Positions 9,322-18,600 of a stretch of 64,000 nt of DNA are shown one piece after another. Position 1 is the stretch's first letter. Each line of letters begins with the position of its first letter. Location of the stretch: the NCBI RefSeq assembly GCF_014596445.1, contig NZ_MECL01000063.1, positions 1 to 64,000 of the forward strand, written 5' to 3'. This DNA comes from Streptomyces sp. CBMA29 (lineage in GTDB: Bacteria; Actinomycetota; Actinomycetes; Streptomycetales; Streptomycetaceae). Both the position numbers and the translations under genes were made by a program. The notes beneath the pieces were generated by a model. The model was not told the DNA's origin, did not search any database, and saw only the letters and a list, made by a program, of their open reading frames with translations.

Positions 9322-10387
9322 CGGCGCGCGGCCGGAGCGGGTCGTACGGCCGGAGCGGCCGGGGTCGGCTGTGCGGCCGGGGCCGGCCGCGCGGCCGGTT
9401 GCCGTGGTCGCGATGGCGCCCGCACTGCGCGAGCAGCTCTTCACCGCGGACGCCTGGCAGCGGCTTTCCCGGCTGGCCGACCCGGTGCTGGTGGAGCGGC
9501 CCGGCGACCGGACCGCGCTGGCCGCCGCGCTCGCCGACGCCGACGTCCTCGTCACGGGTTGGGGCACCGCCCGACTGGACGCGGAACTCCTGGCGTCCGC
9601 ACCGCGGTTGGGCCTGCTGGCGCACACCGGTGGCGCGGTGAGCCCGTACGCGACCCAGGCGGTCTTCGACCGGGGCGTGCGCGTGACCCAGGCCGGTGCC
9701 GCGATGGCCCGCCCGGTCGCCGAGGTCGCGCTCGCCTTCACCCTCGCACTGCTGCACCGCATCCACCGCTTCGACCACGCGCTGCGCGGGGGAGTCCCGT
9801 GGTCGCGGGCCGGGACGGCCCCCGAGCGCCATCAGATCCTCGGCTGCCCGATCGGCGTGATCGGCGCCTCCCGCACCGGGCGGGCGTACATCGAACTGGT
9901 CCGGGCGCTCGGCGCCGAGGTCACCGTGGCCGACCCCTACCTCGGCCCCGCCGAGGCGGCGGCGCTCGGCGTCCGGGTGGCCGGACTCGACGAACTGCTG
10001 GCCACCAGCCGGATCACCGTGGTGCACGCACCCGCCCTCGCCGAGACCCGGCACCTGCTGGGGCGACGGGAGCTGGCCCTGCTCCCGGACGGCGCCGGCC
10101 TGGTCAATACCGCCCGGTCGTGGCTGGTGGACGAGGCCGCGCTGCTGGACGAGCTGCGCACCGGCCGGCTCGACGCCGCACTCGACGTCTACGACGCCGA
10201 ACCACTGCCCGTCGAGCACCCGCTGCGTACGCTGCCCAACGTACTTCTGACTCCCCATCAGGCCGCTGCCACGGTCGAGGGCCGGCAGGCACTGGGCGAC
10301 AGCACGGTAGCGGAGATCGAACGCCACCTCGGCGGGCGGGATCTGCTCCATCAGGTGGGCCGTGAGGCCCTGGAACGCGTCGAATAG
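9305..10387 (+). CDS. D-isomer-specific 2-hydroxyacid dehydrogenase
   Basis: 360 residues from ATG 9305 (GTG 9302 also possible); it overlaps the end of the aldolase gene by 17 bases. The NAD-binding motif is GVIGASRTGRAY, followed by VADPYLGPAEA. Active-site positions are recognisable: Arg in VNTARSWLVDE, Glu in YDAEPLPVEHPL and His in LTPHQAAAT, which form the Arg-Glu-His set of this family. It would interconvert a 2-keto acid and a D-2-hydroxy acid in the same pathway as its neighbours. Confidence 0.9.
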   Translation: MTGSADGARPERVVRPERPGSAVRPGPAARPVAVVAMAPALREQLFTADAWQRLSRLADPVLVERPGDRTALAAALADADVLVTGWGTARLDAELLASAPRLGLLAHTGGAVSPYATQAVFDRGVRVTQAGAAMARPVAEVALAFTLALLHRIHRFDHALRGGVPWSRAGTAPERHQILGCPIGVIGASRTGRAYIELVRALGAEVTVADPYLGPAEAAALGVRVAGLDELLATSRITVVHAPALAETRHLLGRRELALLPDGAGLVNTARSWLVDEAALLDELRTGRLDAALDVYDAEPLPVEHPLRTLPNVLLTPHQAAATVEGRQALGDSTVAEIERHLGGRDLLHQVGREALERVE

Positions 10388-10503
10388 CGAGCGAGAGTCC
10401 GTCATGCCGACCGCGGCACCGGCACCGGCACCGGGACCGCGCCCGCGGCACCCCGACCGTCCGATCCCGTACCCGACCCCCCTTTCACGAAGAGAGACCA
10501 CCG

Positions 10504-11364
10504 ATGCGCCTGATGCGCCTGGGACAGCCCGGCAGTGAGCGCCCCGTCCTCTGCACCGCCGACGGCCGGACGTACGACCTGTCCGGCCTCGCCTCCGACA
10601 TCACCCCCGCCTTTCTCGCCGCGGACGGTATCGCGCGGGCCCGGCAGGCACTGGCCGCCGGACGGCTGCCCGAGCTGCCGGCGGACGACATCGCCGGCCT
10701 GCGGGTCGGCGCGCCCGTGGCCGGGCCCGGCGCGGTGCTGTGCATCGGTCAGAACTACGCCGCCCACGCCCGCGAGTCGGGGGCCGAACCGCCCACCGAG
10801 CCGATCCTCTGCCACAAGAGCCCCAACACGGTCGTCGGCCCGACGGACACCGTGCTGATCCCGCGAGGCTCGAAGAAGACCGACTGGGAGGTGGAGTTGA
10901 CCGCGGTGATCGGCCGCCGCGCCCGCTACCTCACCGAGGAGGACGACCCGCTGGCGTACGTCGCCGGGTACGCGGTCGGCAACGACGTCTCCGAGCGGGC
11001 CTTCCAACTGGAGACCCCCGGCGGCCAGTGGGCGAAGGGCAAGAGCTGCGAGACGTTCAACCCGCTCGGCCCGTGGCTGCTGACCGCGGACGAGGTCCCC
11101 GACCCGCAGGCGCTGCGGCTGCGCTCCTGGGTCAACGGCGAACCCCGGCAGGACTCCTCGACCGCCGACATGATCTTCGGCGTCGCGGAGATCATCCGTC
11201 ATCTGTCCCAGTACCTCGTCCTGGAACCGGGAGACCTGCTCAACACCGGTACGCCCGAGGGCGTCGCGCTCTCCGGCCGCTTCCCCTACCTGTCCGCGGG
11301 CGACGTGATGGAGATGGAGATCGACGGCCTCGGCCGGCACCGCTCGGTGTGCGCCGATGCGTGA
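10504..11364 (+). CDS. Fumarylacetoacetate hydrolase-family protein
   Basis: 286 residues from ATG 10504, preceded by GAAGAGAGACC. Family signatures are LCIGQNYAAHARE, the metal-binding DWEVELTAVIGR, GNDVSERAFQ, KSCETFNPLGPW and NTGTPEGVA. Such proteins hydrolyse or dehydrate acylpyruvate-type or 2-keto-3-deoxy sugar acids with a divalent metal. With the lactonase downstream and the aldolase upstream it completes a plausible non-phosphorylated sugar-acid route. A 116-bp gap without a clear terminator precedes it, so cotranscription is likely. Confidence 0.92.
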   Translation: MRLMRLGQPGSERPVLCTADGRTYDLSGLASDITPAFLAADGIARARQALAAGRLPELPADDIAGLRVGAPVAGPGAVLCIGQNYAAHARESGAEPPTEPILCHKSPNTVVGPTDTVLIPRGSKKTDWEVELTAVIGRRARYLTEEDDPLAYVAGYAVGNDVSERAFQLETPGGQWAKGKSCETFNPLGPWLLTADEVPDPQALRLRSWVNGEPRQDSSTADMIFGVAEIIRHLSQYLVLEPGDLLNTGTPEGVALSGRFPYLSAGDVMEMEIDGLGRHRSVCADA

Positions 11365-11439
11365 GCGCGCGGTGGCACAAGGAGCCGCGGTGGTACCAGG
11401 TGCCGCGGTGGGGCGGCCAGCCGCCGTCCCGATGACGCG

Positions 11440-12291
11440 GTGCTGACGTACGATGCCCGACCGGCGCTGACCGGCGGTTTCCGGCTCGCCGAAGGCCCGG
11501 TCTGGGACGCCCCCGGCGAACGGCTGCTCTGGGTCGACATCGAGGCCGGTCTGGTCCTCGAGGGGCGGCTGCGGCTCGGGCGGGTGGAGGTCGTACGGCG
11601 GCACCGGTTCCCGGGCCCGGTCGGCGCGGTCGCCCGCGCCACCGACGGCCGCCTGCTCGTCGCCGGGCGGTACGGCCTCACCGTCCTCCTCCCGAACGGG
11701 GCACGCCGGGCCGGCGCCCGCGTACTGCCGTACGGGACGCCGGGACGGCTGAACGACGGCGGCTGCGATCCGGCGGGGCGGTTCCTGGTCGGAAGCACCG
11801 CGCTCGACGGCCGTCGCGGCGAGGACGTCCTGGTCCGGCTCTCCGGCGACGGGCGGCCCGCCGTCCTCGACACCGACCTGACCTGCTCCAACGGGTTGGC
11901 CTGGTCGCCCGACGGCCTGCTGATGTACAGCGTGGACACCGGCGCCGGTCTGGTCCGGGTGCGCGGATACGACGCGGCCGACGGCCGGACCGGCGAGCGC
12001 CGCGACTTCCTCGCGGTCCACGACGGGCTGCCGGACGGCCTGTGCGTGGACCGCGACGGCAATCTGTGGCTGGCGGTGTGGGGCGCGGGCGAGGTGCGCT
12101 GTTACTCACCCTCCGCGCGGCACCTGGCCACCGTCCGCGTACCCGTCCGCCACCCCGCCGGCCTGGCCTTGGCCGGGCCCGACCTCGCCACTTTGGTGAT
12201 CACCGCCGGGGGCCCCGACGGCGGTCTGTTCACCGCCCGTCCTGGCACGCGCGGCACGGCCCTCCCGGCCTGGAACGGAGTCAGCCGCTGA
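11440..12291 (+). CDS. SMP-30/gluconolactonase-family protein
   Basis: 283 residues from GTG 11440, the first start after an in-frame stop. The six-bladed propeller signatures are present: metal ligand Glu in RLAEGPVW, RLNDGGCDPAGRF, CSNGLAWSPDG and LPDGLCVDRDGNLWLAVWG. These enzymes hydrolyse aldonolactones made by sugar dehydrogenases such as the Gfo/Idh protein at 2169. It is the last gene of the catabolic run and marks the left edge of the accessory region. Confidence 0.9.
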   Translation: MLTYDARPALTGGFRLAEGPVWDAPGERLLWVDIEAGLVLEGRLRLGRVEVVRRHRFPGPVGAVARATDGRLLVAGRYGLTVLLPNGARRAGARVLPYGTPGRLNDGGCDPAGRFLVGSTALDGRRGEDVLVRLSGDGRPAVLDTDLTCSNGLAWSPDGLLMYSVDTGAGLVRVRGYDAADGRTGERRDFLAVHDGLPDGLCVDRDGNLWLAVWGAGEVRCYSPSARHLATVRVPVRHPAGLALAGPDLATLVITAGGPDGGLFTARPGTRGTALPAWNGVSR

Positions 12292-12384
12292 CCCGGTACG
12301 AACCCGCACGCTCCCCGTCGGCTCGGGCGCCACGCGGTGGTGCCCGATCAGGACCGCGTGCCCGGCCGATCCGTACGTACGTCT

Positions 12385-12777
12385 CTACCCGGGGTCTGGG
12401 ACGGCGCTGGCGTGGGCGGCGAGGACGCGCCACGTGCCGTCGAGGTGTGTCCAGGTGCGGGTGTAGCGAAGGCGCGCCGTGAACGGATGTCCTCCGGCGG
12501 TGCCTTCAAGCCCGGCCAGTACGCGGGTGATCCCGGTCGAGCCCACCACGGTCACGTGCAGTTCCTGCTGGTCGAAGACCCCGACGGCCAGGGTCCGGGA
12601 CCTGTGCGCTCCCAGGTCCTCCTCCTTCGTCATGGTGCTGCCGTCAGGTCCTGTGTAGACGACACGGTCGTCCAGCAGCAGGTCCAATGCCTGCGCGTCA
12701 CCTGATCGAACAGCGGCCTGCAACCTCTGCTCGGCGTCGTGGAGAGCGGCTTCGAGAGCCACCTGGTCCATCCCCAT
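12385..12777 (-). CDS. Nuclear transport factor 2-like (DUF4440/SnoaL-type) protein
   Basis: 130 residues. ATG 12777 was chosen because AAGGAGG lies 6 nt upstream; ATG 12771 is an alternative. The alpha-helical start (ALEAALHDAEQRLQAAVRSG) followed by LDLLLDDRVVYTGPDGS and a C-terminal RYTRTWTHLDGTWRVLAAHAS is the pattern of a small cone-shaped NTF2-like fold. Function is unknown; such proteins include enzymes and binding modules. It is convergent with the sugar cluster. Confidence 0.8.
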   Translation of the reverse strand: MGMDQVALEAALHDAEQRLQAAVRSGDAQALDLLLDDRVVYTGPDGSTMTKEEDLGAHRSRTLAVGVFDQQELHVTVVGSTGITRVLAGLEGTAGGHPFTARLRYTRTWTHLDGTWRVLAAHASAVPDPG

Positions 12778-12898
12778 TCCGATCCTCCTTGGCTTGCCGA
12801 CCCGACCTCGCCCGGACTCCCGTCCTGCCCCGTCAGCCCTGCGGAGAATACGGGACTCGTCCTCGCGAGGGGCCGGCCCCGACCCGCTGTCCACCTGA

Positions 12899-13222
12899 CG
12901 GTCGGACGAACGGTCAGGCGACGCCTTCGATCAGCTTGTTCAGCGCCTTGTCGCCGGACCCGGCGAGCAGACCCGCGTCGTCCATCCCCAGGTAGACGGC
13001 CCCGGTCGGTGCCATGGACAGATAGCTGACGCCGCCGTCGACGGCACCGAGGGGATAGCGCGATCGGGGCGCCAACCGCGGCGCCGCAGGGCCCAGTCGG
13101 TCTCTGCCGACCAGCGGGTGCCGATCTCCGCCTGATGGTCCTGCTCCGGAGTGTGCGGGATCACCAGGTGGTCGCCGGCGGGAACGAACGGCAGTGGTGC
13201 GGCGGTGCGGCGTTCCACGACG
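12899..13222 (-). pseudogene. Truncated, internally deleted copy of the SUKH-3 gene at 30.6 kb
   Basis: From GTCGGACGAACGGTCAGG onward the sequence is nearly identical to the 3' end of the double SUKH-3 gene at 30577. After the codons matching APRG a stretch of roughly 220 bp is missing, and homology resumes at CGATCGGGGCGCCAACCGC before stopping abruptly at GTTCCACGACG. The C-terminal GDKALNKLIEGVA tail is intact, but the reading frame is broken at the deletion and the 5' half is absent. It records a duplication followed by deletion. Confidence 0.85.
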
Positions 13223-13243
13223 CCGCAGGAGGGGGCCCAGGCA

Positions 13244-13537
13244 GTGGGGATCGAACGCGAGTCGGCGGAGGTGCGGATCCCCCGGGCCGCGCTGGACGCC
13301 TTCGCCGCGGCGCTGAGCGTGCAGACGGTGGCGATGCGGACCTGGCCCGACGGCATCGAGTGGATGTACCCCCTCGGGACGTGGGAGCAGCCGCACCTGG
13401 AGGTGGCTCTCATGCCCGGCGGCGAGGAGGTGTGGCTGCGGATGTCCACCGACCGCTCCAGCTTCGCCGTGTGGACCATCCAGCAGTGGTGGGACTTCGC
13501 CGGGCATCTGCCCGGCGCAACGCCGCCGCAGGGCTGA
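13244..13537 (+). CDS. Hypothetical protein
   Basis: 97 residues from GTG 13244, preceded by the strong ribosome site AGGAGGGGG. The sequence has IPRAALDAFAAALSVQTVAMRTWPDG and ends WTIQQWWDFAGHLPG, with evenly spaced Trp residues and no known motif. The pseudogene junction lies just upstream of its ribosome site, so its original promoter may be lost. It is convergent with the gene at 13550. I do not recognise the family. Confidence 0.6.
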   Translation: MGIERESAEVRIPRAALDAFAAALSVQTVAMRTWPDGIEWMYPLGTWEQPHLEVALMPGGEEVWLRMSTDRSSFAVWTIQQWWDFAGHLPGATPPQG

Positions 13538-13549
13538 GCCGCGACCGGC

Positions 13550-14245
13550 TCAGCCCTTGGTGATGCTCCGGCTGATGTCGAACGGGACTTCCTCCGCCAG
13601 GTGGAACAACGGCTCCAGGACGCCCTCGTACACGGGGTCGGTGTAGGGCGGACAGTGCTCGGTCAGCAGGCAGCCAGCAGCTTCGTCCTTGGTGCGGGGG
13701 TGGGCCGCCTCGACGTCCGCGGCGATCTCCAGGACAAGGCCGATCGCGTCGTCCACGCCGTCGCGCACCTGGGTCCACCGCTGTGCTGTGCGCGTGCGCT
13801 CTCCGGCGAGTTCGTGTTGACGCTCCGGCAGAAGGTCGGCCACTGGCACCGACAGCGCCGCGTGCAGCCGGCCCAACGTCGGCTCCTGGCAAAGCTCCTG
13901 AACCGTCGCGGCCGTCAAGGGCGGCTTCGCTTCCACGACGCGCTGCAGAACGGTGACGCCCAGCACAACCGCCGCGGCCGTGTAGCGCCAGGCAATCAGC
14001 GCCACGTGGCGCTCGTACGCGGTCGCGCCGTGCGCGATCTCCTGGACGGCCTGCCCGTAGAACGGGAACGTCGTGCTCGCCTCGTGCACGTCGGCCACGT
14101 CGCTCCCGCTGGTGAGCCGGTCCCACTGGGCGCTCGCCGACTGCAACTCGTACCGCGCGGTCAAGACCGCCGCGTTCAACGACCGCAACGCCCCCAACTC
14201 GGTCGTCGTCAGTGGGCCGTCCTCATCGAACTGTGCAAACCGCAT
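13550..14245 (-). CDS. Hypothetical alpha-helical protein
   Basis: 231 residues from ATG 14245, with GGGAG five bases upstream; GTG 14251 lies inside that ribosome site. Predominantly helical, with Ala/Glu-rich stretches (TTTELGALRSLNAAVLTARYEL, and AAAVVLGVTVLQRVVEA) and no catalytic motif that I recognise. One moderately hydrophobic segment is too short to claim as membrane-spanning. It sits beside the first tRNA-Ser fragment, so it belongs to the accessory region. Confidence 0.6.
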   Translation of the reverse strand: MRFAQFDEDGPLTTTELGALRSLNAAVLTARYELQSASAQWDRLTSGSDVADVHEASTTFPFYGQAVQEIAHGATAYERHVALIAWRYTAAAVVLGVTVLQRVVEAKPPLTAATVQELCQEPTLGRLHAALSVPVADLLPERQHELAGERTRTAQRWTQVRDGVDDAIGLVLEIAADVEAAHPRTKDEAAGCLLTEHCPPYTDPVYEGVLEPLFHLAEEVPFDISRSITKG

Positions 14246-14323
14246 CGCCACTCCCGCCCCGGGTCCGGATCAGTCTCCGGCACGCTACCCGGCTCTGTGG
14301 CGGTGGGTGGCTACGATGTGAAA

Positions 14324-14362
14324 CGCCCTGACCCCGGGGGTTGCGATGCCGGGGTCAGGGCG
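14324..14362 (-). terminator. Hairpin downstream of tRNA-Ser fragment 1
   Basis: A perfect 14-bp stem, CGCCCTGACCCCGG with its complement, separated by 11 nt. About 125 bp of other sequence lies between it and the tRNA fragment, in which a protein tail is readable on the minus strand (LTHWVNRPLRRLIVLN, then WLA and stop). It may terminate that broken gene rather than the tRNA. Confidence 0.7.
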
Positions 14363-14487
14363 CTGTTCGTGCGGGCCGGGCTCAGGCGAGCCAGACGATG
14401 TTGAGGACGATCAGGCGGCGCAGCGGCCGGTTGACCCAGTGGGTGAGGGAGAGCTGGCCGACCGACGTGCGTGCCCGGTGAGGCACC

Positions 14488-14539
14488 GGCGGAGGATACG
14501 AGATTCGCACTCGTGAGGGGTTGCCCCCAACACGCCTTA
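14488..14539 (-). repeat. tRNA-Ser 3'-half fragment 1 (att-like), degenerate
   Basis: On the minus strand it reads from the anticodon loop through the long variable arm (TTGGGGGCAACCCC) and T arm to TATCCTCCGCC. A change in the T loop (GAGTGCGAATC instead of GAGTTCGAATC) and changes near the anticodon stem show that it is not under tRNA selection. The 5' half is absent. It is the oldest-looking of the four fragments. Confidence 0.8.
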
Positions 14540-14800
14540 CAACTCTCTGTCCCGGTGTACGCCGGGGGTCGCCACCGTTCTGAGCTGGGGCGCAGCGCTG
14601 GTCGGTGCGCTCTTTGGACGTCCGTGGACGGGGGTGAACGCAACCCGGACTGCAACCCTCCGGGGCGCGGGGCGCCCCGGAGGATGGGCCGGTGTTCGGG
14701 AAGCCGCGCGCGGACCCGGCGTCTCTCGTCGGTCGGCAGCGGCGTATCTCAGGGGTCCGGGCGGTGCGGTGAGCGTACGCAAGTGTGGGGCGGGGTGGTG

Positions 14801-15226
14801 TCAGATGGCCCCGGAGAGAAAACCTCTTCTGGCGGTACGGACGTCGTGGTCGGCCGAGAAGGTCACGTGCTGGTCCGATCCGGAGAGCGTCACTGTGACG
14901 CGTCCGGGGTGCGGTCCGGGGGCGGTGGTCCAGCGTGTCATCGGTGTGTGCGTCCAGCCGGTGATGGTCACGTCGTCGATGTCGCGGTACGTCGTGGATG
15001 TCTCGTGGGCGTTGAACCCGCGCTCCCGCCAGCCGTCCGGCGCGTCGTCGGGCAGGCCGGGGCGCCGGACGGTGACGGTCGCGGACCTGTCGCGTTCGTC
15101 CAGGTGGAGGGAGATGGGGCGGGCCTCGGTGAGAGCGAGAGCGTGGTCCTGGAGGTCAGAGATGCTCAAAGAAGGCCACCTCGCTCGGTTCGGGGAGGCG
15201 GCCCCGGTAGCGGAGCCCGTCGACAC
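14801..15226 (-). CDS. Probable immunity protein, unassigned
   Basis: 141 residues from GTG 15226, overlapping the preceding Imm50 gene by about 70 bases; no closer start exists in frame. Contains LSISDLQDHALALTEARPISLHLDERD, then alternating strand-like segments (DDVTITGWTHTP, GRVTVTLSGSDQHVTFSAD). It follows an Rhs toxin and its first immunity gene in one minus-strand run, the usual place for accessory immunity genes. The strand pattern resembles Imm50-like proteins, but assignment is tentative. Confidence 0.6.
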   Translation of the reverse strand: MSTGSATGAASPNRARWPSLSISDLQDHALALTEARPISLHLDERDRSATVTVRRPGLPDDAPDGWRERGFNAHETSTTYRDIDDVTITGWTHTPMTRWTTAPGPHPGRVTVTLSGSDQHVTFSADHDVRTARRGFLSGAI

Positions 15227-15662
15227 GACCGGTGTAGTGGCGGGACTCGGCTCCCTCGCGGTAGGCGTTCATGTGGCCGACTCCCAGGGAGGCGTTGCTG
15301 GTGAAGTGCAACTCCATCGACGCGTCGCGCCCTTGGATCTCCACCGTGATCCGGTTGTGTTCCTCGGGCTCCGCCGACGTGATCAGTACGTCGGCGGTCA
15401 CCGGAAGCCGCCAGCCGCGCATCCTTACGTCCTCGATCGCCAGGAACCGCACTTGGCACTCGAACCGGTCGCAGCCGTCGGCTTCCCATTCGGGCCGAGG
15501 CCGGTCGGGGAAGACCGGCAGCACCACCCTGAGCGTGAGCGTCGGCCCGACCTGGTCGAAGTGCACGGAACTCACACCGACTCCCTGGAGTGAAGGGACG
15601 CGGTTGTAGAGCTCGGTCAGCCCGCCGCTGTCCCGCAGGAGGTCAACCCAGGCTCGGGTCAT
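15156..15662 (-). CDS. Imm50-type immunity protein
   Basis: 168 residues from ATG 15662, with GAGGAG ten bases upstream. The start lies inside the 3' end of the rhs gene (20-nt overlap), so the two are translationally coupled. The pattern WVDLLRDSGGLTELYN, then VSSVHFDQVGPTLTLRV, LPVFPDRPRPEW and ECQVRFLAIEDVRM matches the Imm50 family of polymorphic-toxin immunity proteins. It would neutralise the C-terminal toxin domain of the adjacent Rhs protein in the cytoplasm. Coupling favours production of antidote whenever toxin is made. Confidence 0.8.
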   Translation of the reverse strand: MTRAWVDLLRDSGGLTELYNRVPSLQGVGVSSVHFDQVGPTLTLRVVLPVFPDRPRPEWEADGCDRFECQVRFLAIEDVRMRGWRLPVTADVLITSAEPEEHNRITVEIQGRDASMELHFTSNASLGVGHMNAYREGAESRHYTGRVDGLRYRGRLPEPSEVAFFEHL

Positions 15663-18600
15663 AGTAGTAATGCTCCTCACAACCTGGCACTTGCCCCGTG
15701 CGGGGATTGTCGATGGGCCGGACGTGAACATGCGGCGGCTGGTCCCCGATGCCGTTGGGGTCGCCGAACGAGTGGCCGGTGTGATGGTCCTGGAAGACGA
15801 TGAAGTCGTCCAGGCTCTCGGAGTAGTGGACCTCCTCGTGGAACATCACCGGTTGGTACGTGTCGTCCAGGATCTGCTTGCCGCCCGGTGTGGTGGAGGG
15901 CGTCAAGCGTACTTCGAGCGGCTCCGCGCCCGGCGGAACACCGGCGTCGCGGAGTGCCGCCGCCTTCGCGGCTTCCCGGCAGGGTGTCAGTCCGAGCGGA
16001 TCGGTCCAGGACAGCGGATTGCGGATGTACGCGTAGTGGTCGGGCGCCGGAGCCAGGCCCAGCGGGTCGGGGGACAGATACCGGCCGACGTCCGGCTCGT
16101 AGTACCGGAAGAGGTTGTAGTGCAGGCCGGTCTCGGCGTCGAAGTACTGGCCGGGGAACCGTAGCGGGCACAGCGTTTCCCGTGACTCCCCGGCGACCGC
16201 CCCCCAGACACTGGACCGGGGCTGCCTGACCGCGTGGCCGTCCTCTCCGATCAGTTCCGTGGGCGTACCGACGAGATCGGTGACGAGCGCGTAGAACCGC
16301 TCGTCGGTCTCACTGCGGGAGAGCTTGGCCAGTGGCCGGTGGCTGCCGGGCTGCCACTCCCACGTCGTGGTGGTGTCGCGCCGGCTCTGTTCCGCGACCC
16401 GGGTGCCGTCCCACACGAAGTCGGTCTGCTCCTCGACCGCTCCGTCCTCGCCGAGGAGTTGCTTCGCGACGCGACGGCCCAGCGGGTCGTACACGTAGTG
16501 CCACCGGCGCCCGTCCGGAGTGACGACATCGGTCAACCGGTCGTCGGCGTCCCAGAGGTAGGTCCACGTCCGTGACCCTCCGGAAAGGAGTCTGCTCGTG
16601 CGGCGGACGACGCGGCCCTGGCCGTCGTACTCGTACCTACGCCGCCCGGCCCGGCGCAGCAGCGTGCCGTCGAAGGAGAATTCCGCGGATGAGCCGTGAG
16701 CCGCGGCCTGGGTGGGCTTCCCCGCGTTGTCGTACGCGTAGCTTTCGGTCCAGTCAGTGCCGGTCACGGAACGGATTCGGCCCAGCGGATCGAGGTCGAA
16801 GTCCAGCGGGCCGAACGTCGGGTCGTCGATCCGGGTCGGATAGCCGTCACCCCGATACGCGAACGCACGCCGTCGGCCAGGCCCCGCCGCAGCGGTTACC
16901 GTCTGCTCGCTCAGACGGCTGTTGACGTCCCACTCCTGTGTGAGGGACACACCGGAGGGCAGGCCCCGCACCGTCTCGCGTCCGTTGCACGCCTCGGCAA
17001 GTACCCGGCCGCGCCCGTCGTACGTGGCGGTCAGCTCCACGTCCTGCCCGGTGGCGTGTACGACACGGCCCGCTTGGTCGTAGGCGAAAGTCGCGGCCGT
17101 CCGGTCGTCATGACGGCGCTCGACGAGGCGTCCCATCCGGTCGAACACGTACCGCACCGACTGGCCGACCCCGTTCGTGCGTTCCACCAACTGTCCAGCG
17201 GCGTCGTACCGGTGGCTGAGGGAACGGCCGTTGAAGTCCCGTTCATGGATCATGCGACCTGCGGCGTCGTAGACGTAGAACCACGACTGCCCACGCGCGC
17301 TGGTGACTTGGGTAATCCGCATCTCGGAGTCGTAGGCGAATTCGGTCCTGGCACCGTCCGGAGCGATACGCGCGGAGATCAGGTCGAACGCGTTTACCTC
17401 GAACCGTACGGTCTCACCCGCCGGATTGACGTGCTCGATCGGATTGCCGTCCCCGTCGAAGGTCCATCGCTCCGTGGAGCCGTCGGGCAACCGCCGCCAT
17501 GCCGGAAGCCGTTCCACGGTCCAGCCGAACCGGACTGTCTCGCCGAGCGGGTTGGTGATCGTCACGGTTCTCCCGAAGGGATCGCGCGTGTACGTCGTCA
17601 CCGCGCCCAGCGAGTCCTCGACGGTCAGGGGCAGTCCGGCCGGGTCCGTTGTGTACCGGCGGGAATGACCCAGCGGGTCCGTGGTCCTGGCTATGTGCCC
17701 GGCGTCGTCGTACGCGTACTCATAGGTCGCGCCCAGCGGGTCGGTGACCTGGAGCAGCCTGCCGCAGTCGTCGTAACTCTGCGTCCACCGCGCGCCGTCG
17801 GGGTCGGTCACCGCGACCGGAAGACCCAGTTCGTTGTACGCGGCCACGGCGGCCGTTCCGTCCGGACGTACGACCTCGGTGAGATCGCCCCGCTCGTCGT
17901 AGCTGTACCGGGTCTGTCGGCCGAGGGCGTCCGTCCGGCTCAGGAGGTGGTCGTACCGGTCCCAGGTCTGGACCGTCACGCCGCCCAACGGATCGATCTG
18001 GCGGACCAGTTGCAGAAGCCCGTTGAATTCGAAGACGGTGACGTGGCCCAGTGAGTCCGTCGCGCGGGTGACCCGGCGCTCCGTGTCGTGCCCGTTGCCG
18101 TGCGCGGAGTTGTGAACCGAGTGGTGAACGGAGTTGTGCGTGACGTCGTACTCGAAGGTCGCGTCAAGGAAGCCGTCGGGGCCGCAAGTGCGTACGCACC
18201 TGCCCGAGTCGTCGTAGGTGTACGAGTACGCCGCCCCCTTTCGGTCCGTCCACCCGGTGATCCTGCGTCGCCCGTCGTACTGGAAGGCCAGCGGTATGTC
18301 GCTGGAGTTGACGACACCGACGAGGTCGCCATCCGCGTTGTACGTGTACCGCATCAGCGTCGGCCGGTCGGGGTGGCTGATCAGACGGAGGGCCACGATC
18401 CGCTGCCCGTCCCTCTCGACGCCTATCCGGTAGCCGCTGTCGTGGATGATCTCGACCGGTGCGGCGGAGTCCTGCTCGTAACGGACAGTGATGCGGTTGC
18501 CCTGGCGGTCGGCGGTGGCGATGATCGGCAGATCCGCGGAGAGCCTGCCGTGAACGGGGCGGAAGTACAGCGTGTGCCCGGTCTCGGGCTGGCTGACGGT

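Noticed and set aside
12899..13222. A functional small immunity gene
   Set aside because: The 5' half is missing and an internal deletion breaks the frame relative to the intact copy at 30.6 kb.
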